Origin: Deinococcus malanensis
GTDB lineage: Bacteria > Deinococcota > Deinococci > Deinococcales > Deinococcaceae
Direction: 5' to 3'
Assembly (NCBI RefSeq): GCF_014647655.1
Contig: NZ_BMPP01000014.1
Location: 84,307-116,734, forward strand
Length of the DNA stretch: 32,428 nucleotides
A model generated the notes under the pieces. The model made no database searches. It was given only the letters and a program-made list of their open reading frames with translations, and was not told where the DNA came from. Positions 25,896 through 32,428 of this stretch are shown piece by piece. Position numbers and translations under genes: made by a program. Numbering within the stretch: position 1 is the stretch's first letter; every line of letters begins with the position of its first letter.

Positions 25896-28324
25896 ATTGG
25901 AGATCCATCTATCACCGGGTCACCTCCCGGCAGCGTGAAGTGAAAGGAAGTGCCTTCACCCTCCACCGAGGTGACCCAGATGCGGCCACCGTGCTCCTCC
26001 ACAATTTTCCGGACGATCGCCAGACCCAGGCCGGAGCCCGCATACTCGCTCTGGCCATGCACCCGCTGGAACACGCCGAAGACCGTCTCCAGGTGTTCTG
26101 GCGCGATCCCGATCCCATTGTCCTCCACCTCGAACTGCACCCATTCATCCTGCGAGCAGGCGGACACCTCCACTTCCGGCGTCCGTCCCGGCGGCTGGAA
26201 CTTGAGGGCATTGGCCACCAGGTTCTGCAAGACCTGCTGCACCTGGGTGGCGTCCGCCTGCACCTGCGGTAAGCGGCCTACTCTCAGACGCGCGCCTTTC
26301 TCTTCGACGCTGGCACTCAGGTTGTCCGCGACCCGCGCCATCACGTGCTCCGGATCGACGGTCGTGATGGTCCGCTGCCGGCCCACCCGGGAGTACGTCA
26401 GCAGATCGTCAATCAGGGCGTCCATGCCCCTGGCCGCGTCCACGGTCAAGGCGATGTACCGGTCGGCTTTCTCGTCCAGCTGCCCGCCATACCGGCGTTT
26501 CAATAGTTGCAGGAAGCTGGTGATGGTCCGCAGTGGGGCCTTCAGGTCATGCGAGGCGACCGCAGCGAAATGTTCCAGTTCCGCGTTGCTGCGCTGGAGT
26601 TCCGCGGTGCGCTGCTCGACCCGGCGTTCCAGGTCCGCATTCAGACGTAACAGGTCTGCTTCTGCCTCCTTGCGGGCGGTGATGTCGGACAAGGTCGCGA
26701 CGAGGTAAGCCACGGTGCCGTCGTCCTGGCGGACGGCCGAGACACTGGAGTTTGACCAGACAATGGAGCCGTCCGGGCGGAGGTACCGCTTCTCCAGCGT
26801 CACCGCGTTTGCAGAGCCCTCTAACAGGTTCTGGAGAGCGAGTTCCGTAGCCTGCTGATCATCGGGATGGGCGAAGCCTTCAATGTGGCCCCCGATGAGC
26901 GCCTCACGCGGGTGCCCCAGGAAGGCCGCGCCGGCGGGGTTGATGTCAATGCACACGCCGGACGGCGTAAGGCGGCTCACGCCGACCACCGCATACTCGA
27001 CCAGCGCCTGATAGCGGGCCTCACGGTCACGCAGCTGCTGCTCTGCCTCCCGGCGCTCCGTGATGTCCTCATGTACCCCGACCCACTCCTCGACGGTGCC
27101 ATCCTCGTTCCGCACAGGCGTGGCACGCGCCCGCATGATCCGGTACTGCCCATCCCAGCGGCGCACACGGTTCTCCATCTGGTACAGAGTCTGAAGGTCA
27201 GTCGCCTGGACCCAGGCCTGCCGGATATGTTCCCGGTCGTCCGGATGGATCGCGTCGAGCCAGCCCCAGCCCAGATGCTCCTGCTCGGTCTGCCCTGTGA
27301 AGCGTTGCCAGTCCGCCTGCGGTGTCCGGAATTCTCCCGAAGGCGCCCGGGTCCAGACCATCTGCGAGGTGGCTTCCACCAAGGAGCGGAAGCGGTGCTC
27401 ACTCCGCCGGGCGCTGCGGTAGAGCTGAGCATTCTGAAAGGCGGCCGCCGCCTGCGACGCGAGACTCACCGCCAGCTGTTCGGCCTGCTCAGTAAAGATG
27501 GCCGCCCTCTCATGTCCGAAGAAAAAGCCACCAATCACCTCACCGGTCGATCCGACCACCGGCACCGCCAGGTAACTGCGCACCGGCAGGTGTCCGGCCG
27601 GCATGCCGTGGTACGGCGCATTCCGGGCATACCGGGGATCCTGGGTGATGTCGTCGGAGCGCACGACCCGTTCATTGCGGAAGGTGGGCCCGAATATCTG
27701 CGTCATGCGCGGAAGCGGGTACTGGGCGAACGCTTCTATCGGTGCGCCCGACAGGGTGTAGAGTGTCATCGGCTCACCCTGGTGGTTGCTGAGGGTGTAG
27801 AAGAACGCGCCGAACTGCGCGCCGGTCAATTCCACGCCGGCGTCCGTCACGGCCTGGACGACCTTCTCCAGGTCGAGTTCAGCTGAGATGGTCTGCTGAA
27901 TGCGGCCCAGGGTTTGGAGGGCGTGGGATTCCCCCTGCATGTTCAGCAGGCCGTCCTGGTCCGGTGTGAGGGTGGCCAGCCAGACGTCCGTGGTGCCGGG
28001 CAGGCGCACGACCTGGGCATGCAGGGAAACTCGTTCGCTATCATTTCCGAGGGGCACGACCAGCTTCAGAAGGACCGGTGACCCGACGTTTGGAAAGGTG
28101 TCCCTTAGATGCCCCGCTGACTCCTGACCAGCTACAGGCAGGAAATGTGAGATGTGCTGGTTCAGAAGGCATGATTCGGATTTCGGGTACGTGGTCAGAA
28201 AAATTGTGTTCACCGCACGGACATGACCCGACTGATCAAGCAGCCAGGCCAGGCACGGCAACATGTTCAGGAATGAGTGGTGCTCGGGCCCGAACCCTGG
28301 AAGGCTCGAGGTAGAAGTGGTCAT
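25892..28324 (-). CDS. GAF/PAS sensor histidine kinase
   Basis: The 810-residue protein has an N-terminal PAS-like region about 15-125, GAF about 140-305 (TGAQFGAFFYTLSN, then PVRSYLAVPVV), two PAS/PAC domains about 315-430 (GWGWLDAIHPDDR, then GVHEDITER) and 440-555, coiled coil, HisKA with His592 (AVASHDLKAPLRTI), and HATPase with N box (LQNLVANALKF), G1 (VEDNGIGI) and G2 (GSGLGLAIVRKIVEEHGG). The catalytic motifs are complete, and it is cytoplasmic with no membrane helix. ATG 28324 overlaps the stop codon of an upstream 89-codon frame, with AAGGAGG 24 nt away, and GATACT ends 6 nt before it, so start control is ambiguous. It shares domain style with the kinase downstream and is likely a paralogue. 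Confidence 0.88.
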   Translation of the reverse strand: MTTSTSSLPGFGPEHHSFLNMLPCLAWLLDQSGHVRAVNTIFLTTYPKSESCLLNQHISHFLPVAGQESAGHLRDTFPNVGSPVLLKLVVPLGNDSERVSLHAQVVRLPGTTDVWLATLTPDQDGLLNMQGESHALQTLGRIQQTISAELDLEKVVQAVTDAGVELTGAQFGAFFYTLSNHQGEPMTLYTLSGAPIEAFAQYPLPRMTQIFGPTFRNERVVRSDDITQDPRYARNAPYHGMPAGHLPVRSYLAVPVVGSTGEVIGGFFFGHERAAIFTEQAEQLAVSLASQAAAAFQNAQLYRSARRSEHRFRSLVEATSQMVWTRAPSGEFRTPQADWQRFTGQTEQEHLGWGWLDAIHPDDREHIRQAWVQATDLQTLYQMENRVRRWDGQYRIMRARATPVRNEDGTVEEWVGVHEDITERREAEQQLRDREARYQALVEYAVVGVSRLTPSGVCIDINPAGAAFLGHPREALIGGHIEGFAHPDDQQATELALQNLLEGSANAVTLEKRYLRPDGSIVWSNSSVSAVRQDDGTVAYLVATLSDITARKEAEADLLRLNADLERRVEQRTAELQRSNAELEHFAAVASHDLKAPLRTITSFLQLLKRRYGGQLDEKADRYIALTVDAARGMDALIDDLLTYSRVGRQRTITTVDPEHVMARVADNLSASVEEKGARLRVGRLPQVQADATQVQQVLQNLVANALKFQPPGRTPEVEVSACSQDEWVQFEVEDNGIGIAPEHLETVFGVFQRVHGQSEYAGSGLGLAIVRKIVEEHGGRIWVTSVEGEGTSFHFTLPGGDPVIDGSPI

Positions 28325-28590
28325 GAGCGCAGTATCACAGAAGCCTCCTTACAGGAGTGTGCGGGATTGGGTGCCCATTGTCCCACTGGATCTCCGCCCG
28401 GATGGTCAGGGGCAACTGTCAGGCTGCCGGCGACGTCAGCAACGATGCGTGATCCGGAGCGTCCCCCAAAGCAGAATAGTGCGGACTGATTGACCGGTAG
28501 TGCCTCAGCGGCGTCAAGCCCTGGGGTGACCACCGTCACGGCCCGGGAGCGCAACAGGCGGGCCAGCGCGAGACTCTGTGGTGCCGGCAT
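28321..28590 (-). CDS. Doubtful 89-residue frame coupled to kinase start
   Basis: The frame starts MPAPQSLALARLLRSRAVTV and its TGA overlaps the kinase ATG (ATGA). A middle segment (SALFCFGGRSGSRIVADVAG) looks protein-like and the end reads KEASVILRS. No strong ribosome binding site precedes 28590. It could be a small gene translated ahead of the kinase or the end of a decayed gene. No family is recognised. Confidence 0.3.
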   Translation of the reverse strand: MPAPQSLALARLLRSRAVTVVTPGLDAAEALPVNQSALFCFGGRSGSRIVADVAGSLTVAPDHPGGDPVGQWAPNPAHSCKEASVILRS

Positions 28591-28796
28591 AAAAAGAGAG
28601 ACGCAGCTTCCGGTGAACGATCAATCAGCCGCTGTACAGCTTGGGGCGCCGGACCTTGTCAGAACCCCATCGCGTACGAGCGGCATGCCCCCCAACCTGA
28701 AGTCCAGGCACGCCAACAATGCCGCAGAATGGGGAGCACCATGAATCCCGAATCCGGTTGGCCCTCCACTCCAGGTCTGGTCAGAAGGCCGGCCCT

Positions 28797-29216
28797 GTGA
28801 CTTCAGCCTGGCTTCCTGAGAGCATCACGCCAGGATTGCCTGACCAGGCCCTGGACCAGATCGGAACGGACGAACACGTCCAGGAGAAACACATCATGGA
28901 CCGGTGCGCTGTAAGCCGCCCCGTTGCACGCGCGGTCATCGCGGCGCTTCTGAATCGCGGCGCCCTCGAAATCGTGCCTCGAGGGGGGCTCCTCCGGTAC
29001 CGGCGTCCGGCACCGATTGACCTGACGCTGGTGCGGGAAGATCTGATGCCTGGCATCATGCAGGCCGTGGCAGGCGAAGCGCAGACGGTCCGGACCCTGG
29101 CAGGCCGGTTCGGGATTGACGTGCCGGCCATGCAGGCGACCGTGCGGCACATGCACCAGAAGGGGGTGCTGGCGGTGAGTATGGTGGGGGCCACCTGGGT
29201 ATGCCGCCCCGCCTGA
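28797..29216 (+). CDS. Small protein with two winged-helix-like halves
   Basis: The protein is 139 residues from GTG 28797, which has AGAAGG 8 nt upstream; an ATG 26 codons earlier (28719) is open but lacks a signal. The two halves share a pattern of three helices followed by a hydrophobic wing: residues ~17-72 (KHIMDRCAVSRPVARAVIAA, then LLNRGALEIVPRGGLLRYRR) and ~84-138 (VRTLAGRFGIDVPAMQATVR, then HMHQKGVLAVSMVGATWVCR). This resembles tandem winged helix-turn-helix domains of small DNA-binding or adaptor proteins. No family name can be given. The gene is divergent from the kinase cluster and about 470 bp from it, so it might regulate it, but this is only suggested by position. Confidence 0.6.
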   Translation: MTSAWLPESITPGLPDQALDQIGTDEHVQEKHIMDRCAVSRPVARAVIAALLNRGALEIVPRGGLLRYRRPAPIDLTLVREDLMPGIMQAVAGEAQTVRTLAGRFGIDVPAMQATVRHMHQKGVLAVSMVGATWVCRPA

Positions 29217-29371
29217 GTCCACCACTTTGCCTGAGACGGGTGGCGTTCCCGGGCCGGGACGACATGAGGCCGCCACATTCCTTCTCGACGCTTCTCCTGT
29301 ACGCGGTGAGGCCGCAATCACCCGAACCTCCGTGATGGACTGAAACCAGAGAAGACTGAGGAGAGCGGATC

Positions 29372-29406
29372 ACCAGACTGTCGAACCTGTCGTCCGACAG
29401 TCTGGT
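29372..29406. repeat. Perfect 12-bp inverted repeat
   Basis: ACCAGACTGTCG (29372-29383) and CGACAGTCTGGT (29395-29406) are exact reverse complements around an 11-nt centre. No T-run follows. It could be a transcript-end hairpin for the gene at 28797, a protein-binding site, or an element end. Confidence 0.6.
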
Positions 29407-29518
29407 AATTAAAGCCCTCAGGTCAGGCGAGCACGTGAAAGGCAGTGAACCTACCGTGCTTGTCACGGCCGTGCAGCGGGTGCTGACCGCCATACGGACC
29501 GGCCAGAAGCTCTGTTAG
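29399..29518 (+). pseudogene. Possible remnant of a NarL-type receiver
   Basis: The frame ending at TAG 29516-29518 reads SLVIKALRSGEHVKGSEPTV and then LVTAVQRVLTAIRTGQKLC. This resembles the end of a NarL-type receiver (ALxxGA, LKGxxPxxLVxAIxxVLxG) with a few residues missing after SGE. The rest of the gene is absent and an in-frame TGA lies shortly upstream. The resemblance is suggestive only. The remainder of 29217-29561 has only a short hairpin (29527-29543) just before the next gene. Confidence 0.25.
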
Positions 29519-29561
29519 AACGTCTCAGAGGCTACGCGCCTCTCGGGATGACCAGGAATCC

Positions 29562-30935
29562 ATGCTTCCCGACGCACCTGAATGCGGCTCTCTCACCCTC
29601 CCCCTGGAAGGAACGGGCACAACGAGCATTTGGTGGATTCCAGGCAGAGTAAGCTTCAGCGTGCCCAATGACCTGCTCACTCTCCTGGGCCCCGCCGCGG
29701 ACTTCCTGCGTGACCTGCTGCAAACCTCCTCCCACGGCGTTGCCGTTGTGGACCGGAACCTGCGCTACGTCGCTCTGAATACCCGGCATGCCGACGCCAA
29801 CGCGCGTCCTCTCACGGAGCACCTCGGCGTCAGCGTCGACCAGGTCGCCCCCAGCCTGGCCTTTCCCCTGCACCGCCTGCTCAAGGACGTCTTCGACACC
29901 GGCCAGCCAGCACTCGGCCGCCGGCTCGTGCGGGACAACCCCCAGCAGCCCGGCCAGGTGCTGGCGTGGAGTGTCGACGCCCTTCCTGTCCGCAATGCCG
30001 CAGGCGCCGTGACGGCCGTTTGCCTACTGTTTACCGCGCCGCCTGAGGAAGGGCACGCCGGACCGACTGGCCGCATCCCGGACCGCTTGTGGGCACTCAC
30101 TAAAACCCTGCCGACCTCCCGGTCGCTGGACGACGTCATCCGCCTGGTGATGGATGAAGCGGTCCCGACCACCGGTGCCGTCGCCGCAGGCCTGGCCCTG
30201 CTGGATGAGGACCGCACCCTCCTGAAGGTCCTGGGCGCCAGTGGTTACGATGCCGTGACCCTGCACACCTGGCCGACCGTGCCGCTCACCCTGCCGATCC
30301 CGGCGACCACCGCGGTGCAGGAAGGCCGCGCGCTGTTCCTCACCTGGAGCGACGTGCAGGAACAGTTTTCCCAGGCGGCGACGCGCCCGACGTACCAGGG
30401 ACAGGCGCACGTGGCGCTTCCCCTGATGCAGGAGGAGGTCAGCCTGGGGTGCCTGACCCTGTCGTTCCCCGACCGGGTCCCCTTTACCCTGGCGGAGCAG
30501 ACGGTAATGGGTGCGCTGGCCGAGACCTGCGCGCAGACCATCACGAGCCTGCGCCTGAGGGACGCGGAGCGGCTGGCCCGATCAGAGTCGCAGCGCACCG
30601 CGGCGTACCTCGACAGCGTCCTGGAGCGCAGTCCTAACGGGGTGGCTTTCCTGGACGTGAAACTACGGTTCGTGCGGGTGAATGCTCCATTCGCGGTCTT
30701 CAGCAGGCGGGGGGTGCAGGATCATCCGGGAAAGGCGTGGAGTGAGGTTCTGCCGGACTGGCAGTCCGTACCGCAGGCACTCGCGGTAGCCCGCCAGACC
30801 ACCCGGGCGTCGCGGCAGCAGTTGAACGTGCCCGGGCCAGGTGGCGCAGACCGGACGGTGCAGGTGGAGGTGTTCCCAGTCCTGACCGCCCAGGGCAGTC
30901 TGCTCGCTTTAGGCTGCGAGATCAGCGAAGTGTAG
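29562..30935 (+). CDS. PAS-GAF-PAS sensor protein lacking an output domain
   Basis: The protein is 457 residues from ATG 29562, with AGGA about 5 nt upstream. Domains: PAS about 45-160 (LLQTSSHGVAVVDRNLRYVA, then VDALPVRNAAGAV), GAF about 185-330 (VMDEAVPTTGAVAAGLALLD, then LPLMQEEVSLGCLTLSF), and a second PAS about 350-455 (VLERSPNGVAFLDVKLRFVR). It stops right after the PAS core (LGCEISEV), where related proteins continue into GGDEF or a kinase. A GGDEF C-terminal scrap lies 277 nt downstream on the same strand, with an inverted foreign fragment between, so this is probably a truncated diguanylate cyclase. It might still sense signals but cannot make c-di-GMP. Confidence 0.8.
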   Translation: MLPDAPECGSLTLPLEGTGTTSIWWIPGRVSFSVPNDLLTLLGPAADFLRDLLQTSSHGVAVVDRNLRYVALNTRHADANARPLTEHLGVSVDQVAPSLAFPLHRLLKDVFDTGQPALGRRLVRDNPQQPGQVLAWSVDALPVRNAAGAVTAVCLLFTAPPEEGHAGPTGRIPDRLWALTKTLPTSRSLDDVIRLVMDEAVPTTGAVAAGLALLDEDRTLLKVLGASGYDAVTLHTWPTVPLTLPIPATTAVQEGRALFLTWSDVQEQFSQAATRPTYQGQAHVALPLMQEEVSLGCLTLSFPDRVPFTLAEQTVMGALAETCAQTITSLRLRDAERLARSESQRTAAYLDSVLERSPNGVAFLDVKLRFVRVNAPFAVFSRRGVQDHPGKAWSEVLPDWQSVPQALAVARQTTRASRQQLNVPGPGGADRTVQVEVFPVLTAQGSLLALGCEISEV

Positions 30936-30947
30936 CAGCCCATGGAC

Positions 30948-31210
30948 GTCATGTCAGACAGGCCGTACCTGTTGGCGGGGTACGCCCCGACCGGCGAGGT
31001 TCGCGGGAACCCATGCGGGTCCAGGTTCTCCCAGGGCAAGTGGCCATGCCAAGTGTTCGCCATCACGCGGCCTTGGGGGCATATCGCCCCACGCGAACGT
31101 GGCGCCGTGCAGCCCACCGCGCGCGGCGTACTCCCATTCCGCTTCGCCGGGCAGCGTTTTGCCGGCCCACGCCGCGTACGCGAGTGCATCCTCGTGCATC
31201 CGCACGAGGA
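30948..31210 (-). pseudogene. Frameshifted fragment of a formylglycine-generating-enzyme (SUMF1) family protein
   Basis: On the minus strand one frame gives [37 protein letters not shown], and after a frame change near 31080 another gives [20 protein letters not shown] and [17 protein letters not shown]. Together they follow the SUMF1/FGE order ([19 protein letters not shown], then ANTW, then APVGxFPPNxYGLYDMxGN). The N-terminal part and the C-terminal part with the conserved Cys residues are absent, so it is a dead fragment. It lies inverted between the PAS-GAF-PAS gene and the GGDEF scrap. Confidence 0.75.
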
Positions 31211-31211
31211 A

Positions 31212-31289
31212 CATGACGTGTGGCACTTGATTCAGAAGGCCGATCAACGCATGTACGAACAGAAGCAGGGACCAACGGGCCTGAATTGA
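31212..31289 (+). pseudogene. C-terminal scrap of a GGDEF domain
   Basis: The last 25 codons before TGA 31287-31289 read [20 protein letters not shown] and PTGLN, matching the final helix of GGDEF domains (LLxxADxAMYxAKxxGxN). The active-site GGDEF loop and the rest of the domain are missing. Orientation and position match the lost output domain of the upstream PAS-GAF-PAS gene. Confidence 0.55.
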
Positions 31290-31325
31290 CGGGGCACCGC
31301 TGAGACCTCTGTGACCAGCCCTGCG

Positions 31326-31510
31326 CTAAGTGAGGAGAGGCCAGGTGGTCGGGAGAGTCAGCTTCACGCGGTACGTCCGGTGATTAGGACTGCGGTCGTG
31401 CTGGGAGATCCACATGCCCAGATAACGAACAGCGCCGAGCCCGAAGACAACGTTGGTACCGTGAGCACATAGCGTCGCCTGAGCAGGCGGTCGAGGACGC
31501 CTTTATCCAT
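31326..31510 (-). pseudogene. Possible frameshifted small membrane protein
   Basis: From ATG 31510 one frame reads MDKGVLDRLLRRRYVLTVPT. About 20 codons in, the neighbouring frame becomes protein-like (VFGLGAVRYLGMWISQHDRS, then a beta-like stretch TYRVKLTLPTTWPLLT) and ends at TAG 31326-31328. The two together would form one short protein with a hydrophobic segment, broken by a frameshift near 31453. No family is recognised and no ribosome binding site is visible. Confidence 0.3.
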
Positions 31511-32428
31511 TTATTTTGGAACGTTGGCAGCTATCCGAATTCGGTGATGCGCGCGTCAACCTGGATCATGGGCATGGCCTGGCAGTGGATGTGTCCTCAC
31601 CGCATGTGTAGCGCCACCTGGGTACCGAGAGGGGCATTGAAAGATGTCTCGTAACGCGAATAGCAGCTGTCTTGGAAGTCAAGAGCGACATCGGAAAAGC
31701 AGGTGCCACAGACGCGACATGGCGCTGAACAGCGTGGCAGATCGTGTCTGTGGCTTGGAGAGCAGAGCAGGCAGCGCCCGGCATGAGATGACCGACTCCG
31801 AACCAGGGATCCTGCTCGGATCAAGATGAGCGGTGGACCTCCCTACGGATGGTCGTGAGGCCGTACGGGCCGGCCAGTGTTGTGTGTGGGTAGGCCGTTC
31901 CAGGGCTCCCCCGGCGTCCAGCCTGAGGGGCGATCCGGGCCCATCTGCGTGGGTGCAGCTTGTAGGATGGCGGCGCGGAAAGCCCGGAGGAAGGGTCGGT
32001 CGCGAGCTGGAGGAAGGGTCGGTCCAGACTTGGTATCTGCCGGTGTGGTGAGCACCCCGGCAAGTAATGCGGCTGCCAGGCTGGAGGGCATGCGCATGCT
32101 CGTGGACGATTTCTGTGAAATAAGCAGATTCGTGGGCTGACATGTGTTCGAACATGGTCGCCGCGACTTCGGCTGGGCTGTGTGAGTCCGTGAACGGCAG
32201 GCTGTGCACCTCACAGCGTAGGACCAGCCCCTCACGAGATCTGCGTCAGGAGCCCGACACGGTAACGTCTTGTTTGACTTGATCCGTCAAGGACAGCGCC
32301 AGGAAAGCATTGATGTTGGGCACGACTTCACAACGCAAGCTGTGAACATTAATTCAGTACATCATTCTATAAGATAAGGTCAACAAAAGAAGTCGGGTTT
32401 GTTCTTTTGACGCCTCTTCCGTCAGCGG
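31511..32428. other. Decayed or non-coding end of window
   Basis: No confident gene was found. A minus-strand frame at 31843-32097 starts MRMPSSLAAALLAGVLTTPA, which could be a weak signal peptide, but has no clear start signal. A 16-bp direct repeat GGAGGAAGGGTCGGTC occurs at 31986-32001 and 32009-32024. From about 32260 the sequence becomes clearly AT-richer and contains two short inverted repeats (32278-32291; 32379-32411 with a bulge). This could be a promoter region or the edge of a mobile segment. Confidence 0.4.

Noticed and set aside
30948..31210. Programmed frameshift in the FGE-like sequence
   Set aside because: Both ends of the gene, including the region with the conserved cysteines, are missing, so it is a dead fragment and no slippery site is evident.
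31986..32024. Short tandem repeat as a phase-variable coding repeat
   Set aside because: Only two copies with a 23-nt period, in a stretch with no supported gene.
31511..32428. An insertion sequence at the right end
   Set aside because: Short inverted repeats and AT-rich DNA are present, but there is no transposase frame and no clear paired ends or target duplication within the window.

Overview
The window looks like chromosome or megaplasmid DNA from a Deinococcus-type bacterium. The inference rests on high GC, an NPCBM-domain protein, GAF/PAS sensor kinases of the Deinococcus/cyanobacterial style, and several genes that start 5-6 nt after a -10-like hexamer with no ribosome binding site. 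No tRNA, rRNA, CRISPR array or intact insertion sequence was seen.

Layout. (a) 1-4700: the 3' part of an NPCBM protein and its terminator, then a gene-poor stretch with small or doubtful genes, a membrane-protein gene interrupted by an in-frame TAG, two copies of a ~120-bp G-rich repeat, and an intact gene for a protein of six exact 22-residue repeats. (b) 4700-8440: an RhtA-like exporter divergent from a LysR regulator, a second EamA transporter, and a duplicated scrap of an EamA C-terminus. (c) 8555-18040: a minus-strand polyol (mannitol/sorbitol type) operon: binding protein, two permeases, mannitol dehydrogenase, Zn polyol dehydrogenase, PfkB kinase and MFS transporter. It is divergent from a LacI regulator. 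The intergenic region holds three copies of a 16-bp pseudopalindrome, ATGGNCNCGNGGCCAY, proposed here as the LacI operators. The operon encodes no ABC ATPase, and its binding-protein gene has an in-frame TAA 33 codons before its apparent natural end. (d) 18040-20100: a GntR-family C-terminal fragment and small genes. (e) 20100-28600: a minus-strand signalling cluster: a single-domain response regulator, a degenerate histidine-kinase-like protein (His replaced by Arg, N-box Asn residues lost), and two large complete GAF/PAS histidine kinases. Between them lies a chimera of an amine-oxidase fragment and a response-regulator tail joined at a 19-bp direct repeat. (f) 28600-32428: a two-winged-helix-like protein, a PAS-GAF-PAS protein whose expected GGDEF output is reduced to a C-terminal scrap with an inverted, frameshifted formylglycine-generating-enzyme fragment in between, and then decayed, increasingly AT-rich sequence.

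How the genes fit together. In the polyol operon, import would be followed by oxidation of mannitol or sorbitol to fructose and phosphorylation to fructose-6-phosphate, with LacI sensing the polyol or a product. In the signalling cluster, the two complete kinases could phosphorylate the stand-alone receiver, while the degenerate kinase could act as a scaffold or signal-sensing partner. The clearest candidates for new biology are the three-operator polyol switch, the kinase-dead sensor, the 22-residue repeat protein, and the stop codons inside otherwise coherent genes. The many gene fragments point to active decay of the accessory parts of the window.
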